From Hyalella azteca (Eukaryota > Arthropoda > Malacostraca > Amphipoda > Hyalellidae): 64,000 bases of DNA. The stretch spans positions 1 to 64,000 of the forward strand of contig NW_025932024.1 in the NCBI RefSeq assembly GCF_000764305.2. Direction: 5' to 3'. The notes under the pieces are model-generated. The model searched no databases. It was not told the DNA's origin and saw only the letters and a list, made by a program, of their open reading frames with translations. The first letter of the stretch is position 1, and the number at the start of each line of letters is the position of its first letter. A program made the translations under genes and the position numbers. Below are positions 49,510 through 62,620 of the stretch, one piece after another.

Positions 49510-52500
49510 CCCTTGATTTTATAGCCATGTATCACCCATCTTTGCATAGAACTTTTACAAGCGTCCTCTAATATCTGAATTGGAAGAAATTTTACTTCTC
49601 ATCGCTTATACCTAATTGCTTCCCACGTGAAAGCCTTCAAGAAATTTTATTTCAACTAAGTATTCCTGAACCGCGAATTTAATAATTTCAAATTACTTTA
49701 CTACTTCCTAACGTGTTAGGAGTGCACCACAACGTTATTTAATCGTTATCGGCAAAAATTGGTTGTCAAATTCCTGTGACATAAAACGGAAGAAAAAATT
49801 ATATTTTCATGGAGAGTGCTAGCTTCTTTTCCGACATTATGTGCACTAAAATTTAGAATTCTCTTTTCAAAATCATCGAATGCACTACAATTTGGAATTC
49901 TCTTATCGACATCTTTGTGTAACAACAATTGGGCATGCGAGTAAACGTGAGCTGAGCGCCTGCTACTGCAGGCGCTCAGCTGTAATCTGTAATCCATAAA
50001 TTGCTACGAAACTCAAATGATTATATAAGTTCTCAAAAATATAAATAATTCACTAAAAACATGAGCGTGTGCTTGTTTGTGTTTGACCATTGAGGTACAT
50101 ACATAGAATTCCAGCAGGGAAGTCCAATTGAATTGGCGCCCAAAATCTCGACTAGACCCTCTGGCGCACATTATGTTTCAACATTATATCAACAGGCTTT
50201 TCTGTTCTAAATTCTAGTATGTATTATACAATTGAAGAGATGTCATGTCATGATTTTCATTCGTGAAAGTTCAAATTTATTTATTTTCTTTAGTATAATG
50301 GTAACTGAGAAATCGTTTGCTTGGGTTCTCTGATTGATCATCAAACATTTCCTGAGTCTTGTTTTCATTAACACCTGACTCTGATTGGTCGGTGTTTGTT
50401 GATGTGTCGTCGTGCATTGTAGATTAGTAACCTTTTTGTTACCAAGAAAGATTTGTGTTATCTCACAGAATTTTGTGGTGTGAATGATTCCTTGCCTGAC
50501 ACTGAGAGTCTATAGATAATAGAAATTTAATTAGTTTGTGTATCAAATGATTGTCGATACGACAAAATAGTGGAATAATGATACTCGTATTTCATGTAAT
50601 AAGTACATTTCTTTGAAGTGGAATCAAATAATTACATGTTTCATGCATTTTGGTTCAGTCCTATTCAGCCTCTCGTACAACTTCATGAATTAGAATCACA
50701 TCGTTAAAATGTTATGCATTATTTGCACGTGTTTACTACTTAACAATCTGGTCATGGAAAAGCTTTATCTAGTGTTCCAGTTGACAAGTGGTTCCCTGAG
50801 AGTAATTCATCTATTATTCTGGAAAACCTTGATGTGTACCAACTTAGGGATACATCATTGCCACCATTTTTGAGTCTTCTCAGGTAAATGAAACCAAAGA
50901 ATGGTACAACGAGTACGTACCTACGCATACCCTAAGCATTACTCGAAACTTATCCTCACTTTTTGGTAAAAAATTTCGGTCGTGTCGATTCGTGAGAACA
51001 TTCATAGCATCTGCTCAAATCACGTGAAATATTTGAGTTGGTAAATGCGGACGACAGATTTTAGCCTAACCACTGCAAGTATTGTCACACCATTACTGTT
51101 CTAAAAAACTGTAATCCTATCAAATCAATGCTCAGATTTTAATGGAGATTAATCTTATGCATGTTGGGTAAATGAGAAAATTAAAACTATTAATCATGTT
51201 GGAGTCCTGGTTACTGCCTCAGCTAGCTCAAAATCATGAAGAAAAATCACTGTACTGAAATGTACAAGTTTCATGTGAAAAACAATCTTGACAAATCTAT
51301 ACCTAAATCAAGACGGAGCAGTATGAATAAAAAATAAGTTTTTCAGCAGGGAGTGATGGTTGCAAGCGAGATGCAGCACGATACAATGCAATCATGCGCT
51401 CCCACAGAAGGCAACTTGCTTGTTCAACATTAATGACAATATCGAAATTAGTGCAGTAAAGATATATTAACAAGGAAAACTATCAATGGTAATAATCAGG
51501 CATGAAGCAAACAAAAGGAGTAAATATCTAGCAGGCAAAAAAAAAACGAAAGATGTAATATATAATCATGTGCATAGTGGATTAGTGGCGGTTTTAAACA
51601 CGAAACGAAACTAGCAATTAATTCTCATGCGACAATAAAACAAATTCGGGAACGGCAATCGCATAAATTGCTATGAAACGCAAATGATTATGTAAGTTCT
51701 CACAAAAATCATAAATAATTCACTAAAAACATGCGCGTGTGCTTGTTTGTGATTGAATATTCACATGTGCGGTAACAAATCTCAGTACCGATAGAAAATC
51801 ATTGGATAAAATACTTCTGCGGCAATTTAAAATTGCGTTTAGAGACTGGGGAACATTGGCCTTTGACCGCATTAAATTCTAATGATCTTCAAAAGAATAA
51901 TCTCGAGAGTAAATGGGAAAGTTACATAATATGACATGCAACGTGTTCGAATTTCAAAAGCGAAAGAACTCAAATAATAAGAGATATTGATATAGCATTT
52001 GTGGAAGTTCACCTTGACTCCCATTGCTGAGAGATTACATCTTCCTGCAGCACATCAACAGCGTTGAATTTCAGAAAACCTCGTATCAAAATGCTGACGC
52101 CAATAAATTCTGCTAGTTGAAAAAATACAGGAGGAAGATAGCATCCACCTGTCTGGGAAATATTGTATTCACATTGCTGAATAACGTGGTGGTGAGGTCA
52201 CTCAACACTTCGAAATTCTAAGAATAAAATATAATTACAAATTAATTAATCGAATTTACATAGTCGCAGCATTTTACTCGTAAATCAACATCTGAATTTT
52301 TGCTTAGCTAATCACCACTCAATTGAGTTCGAGGCATAACTTATAATATAGATTTAAGTCGTACTGACTGCACTCCTAATGTACTGGATAAGTTCCTGCT
52401 ATCTAATGATCGAATGAAGCAATGCAATTTCTTTTTATCCCAGGTAGCATTACATTTTTTATACTGAGAAAAATAGGCAGCGTTTAGAATGAATAAGCTA

Positions 52501-53364
52501 ATTATTTTAAGATTTAAACGAAAATTTTGACTATAACATACTTACAATTGAATTTGTTTTTTTTTTAACGACTAGGATTACTTCTTCACCAGAGTCAAAT
52601 TATCGACCAAACAGAACGTGCTTTTCGTTAATGTAGTCTAATAGCCACAGGTAGAGCAATAGGTATGACAATGATAATTTTTTTTAAAAACCTTAACCAA
52701 CATGCAAAAACATATTGAATATCTCATTGGACATTGAGATACATTTCCATCATTGAAACATTGACAAGTACTGTATTTCCGAGGTTTCATGTTTGAAAAC
52801 ATTTCGGAAGTTAGAATCACTGTTATTTGAAAGATTTTGAAGCTAATTTGGTGACTGTAGTTTGGTACTGTTAGCTCACAGGTAGCATCACCGAATAGCA
52901 TGATGTTTGTAGTTGTTCTTTTAGTGCAAGCGGATGGTGGCTTGTCGGCGCAATACGAGCGTCTTAGCTTGACTGTAATGAAGGTAAATCCACAACTGTT
53001 GCTGCAGGTGTTAAAGAGAGACATTCAGGGTAGACTTGAGTCAGAGGAAGAGAGCTCAGGTTAAATTCACTTGCAAAAACAATTCCGCTTGGTCAGTTTC
53101 GATTAACTGATATTGGCCTGTTGATCTTTATAGAAGAAGGTGCAATGTCAAAACAGGTGAATACACACAGTTTCTCCACAACAATCATAAGGATTATGTT
53201 TTTCAAAATGTTACTTTAAAAAAACGCAGTTTTTCCCAAAGTTAATCATGATTTCTATCAACAATGTAATCAAGACGTTTCGCGAAAGACAACACAATTC
53301 ATGATAATAAGAGGAGTTAAGTGAACAGGAGTGTTGTCAGTGAGCCGTAGATGAAAAGCAGCGT
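49510..53364. other. Convergent intergenic region AHSA1/GET4
   Basis: Tail-to-tail spacer with 3' UTRs of both genes. Two direct repeats of about 95 bases (about 49993-50087 and 51660-51756) share AAATTGCTAYGAAACKCAAA, ATAAATAATTCACTAAAAAC and GTGTGCTTGTTTGTG. A hairpin GAGCGCCTGC/GCAGGCGCTC lies at 49955-49979. A Cys-rich open frame at 52638-53024 (minus) is not convincing. Confidence 0.5.
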
Positions 53365-56300
53365 CTAGTCGAGCTCCTCGTGAGCAACGGCCAGCGGCTG
53401 CTGAGCGTCGCTGCTGCTGCTGCCTTCGTCGTCACCACCATCGTCACCCCTCAGCAGCCCTTGCAGTAAATCTCCTACAACACGCATTATATTACTTGAC
53501 ATTTCTTATGCCATGCAACATTTCTATTTTTATCAGAATAAAATCAAGGCTTTATCATACATACCAATCATGGCTAATAATTAGCAATCCTAATTTAAAA
53601 TAGTAAAATAAATAATCAACATCAGTAACTCCATATGGGTATGAATACATCAACAACATATTGTAATAAATTTAAAATTTAAAAGAAGGTTGAAGAACAA
53701 CTAATTATGATTAAGCACTGAGCTGACACCCTTGGAAAATCAAGATTCTTCGTGCATTATCGGAACCAAACACAAATTCGCACTTCAGAGCAAAGTTTTT
53801 GAATGTTAAACTGCACTCTCACCGAAGAATGAAGATCGTGGACGTGGAGGTGGCGGCAAAGCAAAGAAGATTTGCCCAATGGTGTCGAGGTATTCTCTGT
53901 AGCAGGGGTCACGCTGCAGGCTCGGGCCATACTGCTCGCACAGCACCCGGAACTCCGTCACTCGACCCCTGCTCACGCTCCAATATTTAGATCGATACTT
54001 GGGCACAAGAGTGCAGTATGAAAATATAGTAGCCTTCCACGGCACTTTGGCCAACACTGCAACAGATTACTCTTTGGCTTTTCTGTAATTTAGTAACCAA
54101 TAGACAAGAGACGATATCGCATCCTTCCAGGAGTGTGAACCGACACTGGTGCAGGCTTTCTTACAAGACGCGGACAACCCCCGACCCCAACTCAGAAGGT
54201 CTGAGCATAAAAAATAAACATTTGGAAGATTCCTAGTACCTCTAAAGGCCCACTTTCATGTGGCCAAGTGAAATACGCCATGAACAGTCACAAATTATTC
54301 ATTAAAAAAAGGTTCGAATAAAAGCATAACATGCTCTGGATAGCATTTGCCATAGGAAACTTTATTCGAAACAAACTTACTTTTCAACAGCTATGAGTAG
54401 GAACCATAGGAAGTTGAGGAGTGGCTGCAGGTAGGGTGGCCCTACAGGTGTCTTGCTGATGTGAGGATGGGTCACAGTGTACGTCTCGAACACCTTCGTT
54501 GCCTCTACCTTCTTTTGCAGACACAAGTACCTGTGATTGTAATAACTTTTAGAATTGTATTCAGCATTGCACAATATGCATCTTCTTTCTTTGCAGGCTG
54601 TCCACACTTTGGTACAAACTTAATACATGCAAAGCCAAGTACGTGTGATTTTATTCATTACGTCTACAATATACGTAAGCATACATATGTGTGAGCATAC
54701 TAGTATTAAACACATGCTGCAGTACCAAATACGTCACAACAGTTAATCATTTGGCATGTTGTTTATTTTAGCAACAAACGAGAACATTAGATACATTCAA
54801 TTTGACAAGATTGGACCCTAAATTCCCATCAGCGATGGCTCATCATTCCAAAACTCAGTATTTGTCTCATCACGTAAGCTGCAGAGGCCAGCAAAGGAAA
54901 CTTTTCAATTGCATACTAAGTTGTGCAAGAAGGAACGTCAATTATTCTTAAATAGTTTCTGGCAAATTTTTCATCATTAGATTGTTGTTGTGTTTGAGAA
55001 TTTGCTTGAATATTTTATTACAGATCAAAATGAACGCCATTTTTCATCAATTTTCACAAAGTTACAATTGAAATTTGACAGAAGAAGTGAAGAGGAAAAT
55101 TATAAGGTATTTAATAAATTAGAAATACAAAAAAAAAATTACATCAAAATAGTTAAAATAGGTATAAAGAATGAACTAGCATTTATTATGACTACTACTA
55201 CTCGGAAAGTTCGGATGTAAAACAAACTAGATAAATTTCATTATTGAACCCAATTGCAAATGGATTTAAAGATATGACAACTTACTGGAGCACAGCTTGT
55301 GCCAGGAATAAGTCCACTTCAGAAGGATATCCCTTGAGTAAGTGAAGCTCTATTAAAAATGTTGCACAGCCGCTACCATCGTCAGAACGCAGGTAGTGAT
55401 AACGAGCCAATGCATACTGTTTTTCTGGAAAATATCATAACAATGTATCTTTATTAATATATTTTATTCAGGAGCAGATTCAGGAGATTGCACAACAATG
55501 CATCTTGATACTCAGAACCAACCAATGAATTCTGAAGACCAAGCAAGATAAGTCACCAAAATAAATGAGTATGGCATGAAATTTAAGTATACCTACATCA
55601 GGAGTTTGCTTAAATTGCAAGTTAACCAAGAATTTAAAAGCAAATAAAGTGCCAATTTAATTCACCATGACTTCATTGGAAAGGTTTTACATGAAGTGGA
55701 TATGAATCAAATTATATTTCATGACAACCAATATTTCATAAAAATATTTTTTACACCTCAAATAATAGCGATATATGGATGTGAGGAATTTTATACAGCC
55801 ACCTCTCAAAATTCCCTGCTACCTGGGCTTATTTTTATTTACCTTTCCATAAGACTAGCGCCAATTGTTGATGCAGCGTGGGATGTCCTAATTTAAAGTC
55901 TTCAGTACTTGACCACTTTACAGCTCGCACCAAGTATTGCTGACGCTCTGGACAATTTAGGAGACGGAACAACCTGCAAATAGTGCCAACTGAAATACCT
56001 ACTCAAAGATTTTAGTCAATTGTCAGAAATTCTATTTGAAGTTTAGTGAAGGGATAAATCATATGAAATAACCAGATCATTAAAAAAAATATACTCTTGG
56101 AATTTCTCAAAACTAAATTCACAAAGAGAAAAAAGGAAAACATTTACCAACTTAATTAACTAGCCTGCTCAAATAGCAAGGTCTCCAGGAATTTAATAGC
56201 AAATAAAATGCTGAGCAAGTTTGCTACCTACATATCCAATCAAAACATTTTGGAGATCCACTCCATCATTAGTTCAAAAAAATTATAAAATAACACAACA

Positions 56301-57429
56301 AGCTTGAATTCTCTAAAAATTTTTGAACTGATAATGGAACTGGTCTCTGAAACATTTTATTGTGAAAATATGTTGAACTTGCTTGGAGTTTTCCTTGCTT
56401 TTAAAATCTAGGTAAAAAATTACTTTAGTGTTCTAAAGCTAAGCCATTGGTAGGAGTCTTCACTGCATAATGCATACCAGTAGCTGCCCATCACAGCCTG
56501 AGTTTTAAATCCATGCATTTGCAGATCAATGGATTAATTTATAAAAAAAATTATGTTCAACATTTTCTACTTTACAAATAATGACAAAACTCACTCAATG
56601 ATCCGGGTGAAATGAACCTTGCTGGGCTGAGCTTTGCTCGACTCAAGCACTTCTAGCATCAACACAGCCAGGTCTGCTCCACTGGTTTGCTGAAACAAGA
56701 TTGCCATCAAAAATACAGATAAATAAATACAAGAACCCATAAAAGAAAATTGGAAATAACCACACATATTCTCAAACATTGGAAAAAATTAGAAACAAAT
56801 TAGGGAAATGGCATACCATTATAATGCTTCATGGCACAAAACAGTCAATTACAAAAACTCTGAACAGACCACAATATTACATCCTTTTGGGCAAGGACCA
56901 CACCATTACAGATATACATATCCCTGCAACAGCACATACGTTTCCATTCAATAAATCTTGCTAACCTGGTTGTGAGTGAGAAGTAAATGAGATCCCTCGT
57001 AGAGAAGATCTATCAAATCTACATATTTTTCTTGACTTTTATACCTGCAATTGATGGGAAACAATTAGTCTCAAATGATTAAAAATGATTTGAATTTCAA
57101 TAATCAAATAATTGGTAATGAAGGTAATGAATCATGTTCAAGCAAAGCATTAGTTTGTATTCCTTAGTACAATGTTATTCATTGCCATGCTCTTCAGCAT
57201 TAATATGTTAAGAGATATTCAATTAAAAAATTAAACACTATAAACTAATGAACTGGTGTTCTTTTTTAGAGGGCACTGTTTTCTTTTATTTCAAAACATT
57301 ATATTTTTATGGATGGACTTACCTGAAATAAAGTGTTCTGTACATTTGATGTGCTTCATAATATTGACCTTCTTCAATTGATTTCTGGAGCTTAGTTTTG
57401 ACCCTAGAGATGCCTCTCAAATTAGCCAT
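53365..57429 (-). CDS. GET4: Golgi-to-ER traffic protein 4 homolog (GET4/TRC35)
   Basis: Eight minus-strand exons: 57323-57429, 56966-57044, 56595-56689, 55843-55973, 55286-55424, 54381-54530, 53823-53968 and 53365-53474. They sum to 957 nt, 318 aa (about 327 in vertebrates), all with GT-AG junctions in phase. GET4 is the scaffold of the cytosolic BAG6/TRC complex that hands tail-anchored membrane proteins to the GET3 ATPase. The N-terminus [20 protein letters not shown] leads into the family hallmark [14 protein letters not shown]. The alpha-solenoid follows, with [59 protein letters not shown] and [12 protein letters not shown]. Late blocks are [40 protein letters not shown] and [20 protein letters not shown]. 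The last exon is a Gly/Asp/Ser-rich acidic tail ending HEELD, with an AGC run coding four serines. Confidence 0.96.
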
Positions 57430-58486
57430 TGCTACCGGACTTGGGGAAAGTGATCCAAAATATCAGAATATCTATATATCAACTACTGGAACAATCAAAA
57501 CACACATTAGATGTGAAATAAAAACAATTAAATTTCATGTGACCAAAATTATAGTATCAACTGTAGTTACTGTACTTCAACAAAGAGTCATCTAGCTGAT
57601 TCACTTCCAATACATTGCTGTGAACTGTGGAGGATGGCTTGCAGGTAATTTATCTTATTCCTATGGCCTTTGTTTAGTTTCTCTTGTAAAAATTTAGAAA
57701 AATAACACATTTTTTCAGAATAAAACATAATTTTACCATGTATTCATGGAAAATTCTGCCCATTGCCCAATAGGTATTCTAGATTGTGTTTAAGATGTAT
57801 TTATTATGCCCTGAGAGAAATAGAGGTTGTTACTCATGATTTGCTAATAGATGCTAATCAAGGCTTTTGGAATTTTTTCATCACGATCCCCAGTATACAA
57901 GTGGTTTCAGCCTCCAAAATGGTAGGCAAAAACTTGCAATTTTCATAATATTGATAGCTAAATTCTGGCTAGAGGACCAAACACTTAGATGCTCATGTAA
58001 TAAATAGTGCAGCATGCAAGAGACTTTTTTGTTGACCTTTATTGTTGAGTTCTCTTAGCAGGTATGAAATATATATATCATCAAACAGGGTAATAAGGGA
58101 TGATTTTGAGCATTTTTTTTTTTTGTTGATAACTTCTTCCCATGAAATATTTCCCATAAACAAGTTTAGACTCATTTGAAAGCTCTTTGTGAAGGTTATC
58201 ATATGGCTTCTCTAAAAAATTCCATATGGTATTTGTAAGGTGCCAGACACAAAATAAAAGCATCCCGAATTACCCCTGGGAACAGGATAATCCGGGACAC
58301 TTGGAATGAAACTTAATTTTAAAATGTTTGAAGCATGCAAAGTGTACTCATCCATTACTAACAGTACTCTGAAGACCTCCTCTTCCTTTTTAGATGATGC
58401 AGATGTAGAATAAATGACATTTTCAGTGATTTTTATTTGCTTTTCCTTTATTGATATTACCATATCCATACTAGATTACCGTATTA
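57430..58486. other. Intergenic region upstream of GET4
   Basis: Contains the GET4 promoter side, with no clear TATA box, and from about 58265 a dispersed repeat matching 9764-9955. No gene supported. Confidence 0.4.
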
Positions 58487-61150
58487 TTGACGTGATATTA
58501 CTGCATCCATGGACATGCCATTGAGCATTGACAACAACTTTGTCCACTGCAAGCTTCATATCAGCACCCATATAGCATTTCTTCTGTATTTGCAAGCTTA
58601 TAGGATGGCTCATAATTTGTACCATTTTAATTGGGTTGAGTAAATTCACTATAAAAAAAATAAAGGTCATAAAAACATACCTGAAACAGAAATGAAAATT
58701 TTAGTGACAAGCATCATATTTATTGGAGAAATAAATCTTACTTTAGGTTGATTACTTTTCATTCTATGTTGCCCAGTGCCCCAGTGCACAATTCTATCTA
58801 TGGCATTCTATGCACAATTTTGTGATGATGGAAGATGTATTAATTTTGTGTTACTTGAAAATTTTTTATGCTGGGCGAGGAAAATGTAATCAAAATTTAT
58901 TGTTGTTAATCAATTTTTTTATTGACTGGAGCATTTGCTAACCAAGGTTCTACTGTTAATGCATTTTTAGGGGTGTCTCATGTTACCCCATCTTGCGGAA
59001 ATGGCTGAAAATTTTTTTAATGAGATATGTAAATTCTGTCAATAATGTTTTTAAGCCAACACCTGTGTGCAATGTTAAGGCAAGTAAAATCTTTTGATAC
59101 AGCAAATATTTTTTTTGCTACATACCTATGCAGAGGTACATTTCCAAAATCTCACTTTTCACACTTTTTTCAGGGATATTTTAGAGGTAGTAAATGTATG
59201 ATTTCTTAACTTGCTTCATTATGCATAGATAGTAAAAATGTTGAACTTTATGCCACTATTTTTAGTTTTGCAACATTTTGATTAGTTTAGCAGTTACAAC
59301 TTACAACATTTCTACAAAATGTGGGATGACTGTCCCGATTCACCCCACCTGTCTCATATTACCCCCGCCATTTGGTGGTATGTGATATTACCATATTCAT
59401 GAACATGCATTGAGCATGGACAATGACCTTGTCTACAGCACACTTCATATCAGCAGCAGGCTGAAACAGAAAGGAATATTTTAGCAACAACCATCATATT
59501 TTTTAAAGAAATAAATTGTAGTTTGGGTTAATTACTTTTCATTATATGTTGCCTGGTGCTGTGGTGCATAATTCTAGCTATGACATTTTATGTACAATTT
59601 TGTGATGACCGATGATGCATTAATTTTTCGTAAGGTGAAAGTTTTTTTGCTAAGTAAGTAAGGTAAATGTAATCTAAATTCTTTGTTGTTCATTGATATT
59701 TCTTTTTTAACTGGAGCCTTTGCTAACTGAGGTTCTACTGTAAGTGTAAATGTGTTTTTAGGACTAGGACTCTAGGAGTGTCTCTTAGGACCCTAACCTT
59801 ATTACCCCTTCTTTAGGAAATGGCCGCCATTTTTGGGGGGATGAGCTAGGCAAATTCCGTGAGTCAAATTTTCAAGTCAACACCTGTGTACAATTTTTAT
59901 ATAAGTAAAATTTACTAATATGGTGAAACAGGTGAAATTTTTTTTTTTTTTGCCACAGACCTTAGCAGAGGTAGGTACTAGTACTACTACTCTTCCAAAA
60001 TCTCACTTCTCATACTTTTTTTGGGGGGGATTTTTTAGAGGTAGACGGGTAGTATATATAAAATTTCTTAACTTGCTATTGCTATAGGGTAAACGCGGTA
60101 TATTCCGACATCGTGGGTAATTCCGTCACCTCTCTAGTTTTTCCTATATATTAAGCTTTGTTTTAGTTCTATGCGTTCGTTGATGGTTGAAATGGTGACG
60201 TCATACATTTGTGCATCGAACTAATGCCAAAACACTAGGTCTTGGCCATCTAGCAGGAAAATATTGAGATCCAAAGAGAGACAATGCACACTACCCAGTG
60301 AGATCATCGAAAAAAGTGTCAAATTTGACAGTTGACCTTGCTCTACCAAATAGTGAATAACTGTTTGTATAGGAAGAATATTATGGTTTGAGACTTTTAA
60401 ATACGTCTGTGAATATATTAGGAATCCTTTAAGTATACTTGTATTTGCTGATTTCAAGTCGTAAATAAATTAATAGATGATTAAGTTGAGATGTTGGATT
60501 TCGACACATGAAAACTAATTCCGACACAACTTGAATTGGACACACACAGATCGTTCAAAGCTTTGTACAAAAATTGAAATTTGCTTAATTAAAAGCCTAA
60601 TAGCTGTTAATTAAAACGTAATTAAGTAGTGTTCAATATTCGTTAGTGTTCTAATTCAAAGCCGTGTTGTATCCCAATACAGCTCACACAGCAAACGGAA
60701 TTCGAACACGTGGATGTCGGCAATACGTATCAGTTAAATTTGAAGCGCTGACGCAATACGACTCACCACGTGTCGGATGTTGCCACACAAAGTGACGGAA
60801 TATAGGGATTTGGTAGGTTTCCATTCTAAAGGCTTTTTAATAAATATGGCAACATTTTGTGACGTTTCATCGTTGCTGACGCGTAGTGAAGTGTTTTGAG
60901 AGTCATGTGAAGGCAACAGAACTTACGTAACGCATACGGTTTTTTTTATAGTTTTTCATTTCTCGATGCGTCCTTAATGTGTCGGAATATACCGCGTTTA
61001 CCCTAAGTCTATATGCTGCTGTTGCTGCATATATAAGAAAAATATTAACCTTTATACCACTATTTCTGTTTTGCAATATTTCAATAAGTTTAGCTGCTAC
61101 AACATTTCTATGAAATGTCAGAGCCTCAGAGGACTGTCTGGGCCGGACTG
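58487..61150 (+). repeat. Repeat R1, two tandem copies
   Basis: Copy 1 (about 58487-59370) and copy 2 (about 59379-60085, continuing 61006-61150) run in parallel. Shared text includes GAGCAT(T/G)GACAA, CTGAAACAGAAA, TTACTTTTCATT, ACTGGAGC, GAGGTAG and ATTTCTTAACTTGC. Copy 2 is split by the GGGTAAAC element at 60087-61003. Divergence is substantial, so the duplication is old. No recognisable protein. Confidence 0.65.
60087..61003. mobile_element. GGGTAAAC element, copy 3
   Basis: TA | GGGTAAACGCGGTATATTCC ... GGAATATACCGCGTTTACCC | TA. The ends are perfect inverted repeats of at least 24 bases (through CGACA), with a TA target duplication. It is the most complete copy (about 917 bp) in the window. 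A minus-strand open stretch near 60221-60457 has a counterpart near 41330 but resembles no transposase I know. Confidence 0.85.
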
Positions 61151-61404
61151 GGCCTATTAGCCTACCCACTGCCACCTGACACCTGTGACTAGGTACTGAC
61201 CTGTCCCTTATGACCTATCCTGTTCTGTTTGATCATGGTAGATGTTTTTCCTGCCAAATGCCACCATTTAGCCTTTTAGGTGCAATTCATTGTAATAATT
61301 GCTACATGTCAAACACTATGCCTCATTTTCTAAATACTTTTTTACTTCTTCAATTGGTCCTACCGTCCTAGGAGTTGCACCTTCCAAAATCTAAACATAG
61401 CCTA

Positions 61405-61620
61405 GTGACAAATCAGAATTCAGATTATTTAGAATCAGTTCATTTTTCTAATTTTTTTGTCTACTCAAGATTTAAACCAATTTCTTATGTATGATAATGC
61501 TGGGTAATACCATGATACTTTAGTGATCTACTTATACAGTCTTATAGGACTAAAAAATGAACCTGAGAAAGAGTGAAGAGTCTAATAAACTCTTTCAGTC
61601 ATTGCTTTGCCAATCGCCAC
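61405..61620 (+). mobile_element. TA-flanked MITE, GTGGCAAA family, copy 4
   Basis: TA | GTGACAAATCAGAATTCAGA ... CTTTGCCAATCGCCAC | TA. Same orientation as copies 1 and 3, but more diverged and with small insertions. It abuts the 3' end of the LINE copy C. Confidence 0.65.
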
Positions 61621-61622
61621 TA

Positions 61623-62620
61623 TGCAGAATTGCATATTGTTATAACATAACATAACATAATGATGTCGGCGCTGAAATGTAGGCCTGATGTGGCCTGTCA
61701 CCGATTCTTTTCCTTTTCGTGCCTTGTTCATAGATCTAAACTCGTATCATTTGAGCGGATCTTTTCATGACTGGCGATAGTTTGAAGTAGCTACTAGACT
61801 TCCACCGGGTTCGATAAGGAGCTAGGCATTTCATATCTGAACATATATTTTTCCATAGCTTTATCTCGTCTGTTCTTGAACGCGTTCATACTTGGAGCGC
61901 CAACGATGTCATCGGGGAGGCTGTTCCACATGTCGGTGATTCNNNNNNNNNNNNNNNNNNNNNNNNNNNNNNNNNNNNNNNNNNNNNNNNNNNNNNNNNN
62001 NNNNNNNNNNNNNNNNNNNNNNNNNNNNNNNNNNNNNNNNNNNNNNNNNNNNNNNNNNNNNNNNNNNNNNNNNNNNNNNNNNNNNNNNNNNNNNNNNNNN
62101 NNNNNNNNNNNNNNNNNNNNNNNNNNNNNNNNNNNNNNNNNNNNNNNNNNNNNNNNNNNNNNNNNNNNNNNNNNNNNNNNNNNNNNNNNNNNNNNNNNNN
62201 NNNNNNNNNNNNNNNNNNNNNNNNNNNNNNNNNNNNNNNNNNNNNNNNNNNNNNNNNNNNNNNNNNNNNNNNNNNNNNNNNNNNNNNNNNNNNNNNNNNN
62301 NNNNNNNNNNNNNNNNNNNNNNNNNNNNNNNNNNNNNNTGGCTTTTGCCCAACGGAGCCTCGTGGCGAAGCTCATCTATCATTGATTCTTCACTAGTAAA
62401 CACAAGATCTAGAATATTTGGGGTCTGTTTACCCCTAAAATGGGTTGGCTTGGTGATGTTCTGGATTAAAAATGAGTCTCGTACAGACTCCAAGAACAGG
62501 GATGCTGGGTGATTCTCATCTCTTGGAGAAGATTCATCTGCTTAGTCTATTTCTGGATGGTTAAAGTCACCAACGATCAACGTATGCGACCTGCTGAATT
62601 ACATGCTCGGTAAAAGGCTG
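61623..62620 (-). pseudogene. LINE copy C: endonuclease and RT C-terminus around a gap
   Basis: Minus strand, 5' to 3'. The endonuclease part (62600-62339) reads LIVGDFNHPEID, a stop where Trp is expected, then ADESSPRDENHPASLFLE, THFRGKQTPNILDLVFTSEE and ELRHEAPLGKS, the end of the APE-type domain. After the gap come ITDMWNSLPDDIVGAPSMNA and FKNRRDKAMEKYMF (61942-61800). The 3' tail has AAGAATCGGTGACAGGCC ACATC AGGCCTACATTTCAGCGC and ends in TTATG repeats (61640-61662). The in-frame stop shows that it is defective. Confidence 0.8.
61943..62338. other. Assembly gap (396 N)
   Basis: Run of N inside LINE copy C. The missing stretch joins the endonuclease to the RT C-terminus; an intact element would need more than 2 kb here, so the gap size is nominal or the copy is deleted. 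Confidence 0.95.

Noticed and set aside
52638..53024. 128-codon Cys-rich minus-strand frame starting with ATG
   Set aside because: It lies where the GET4 3' UTR should be, has no signal peptide or regular Cys spacing, and no family resemblance. Kept only as a remote possibility.
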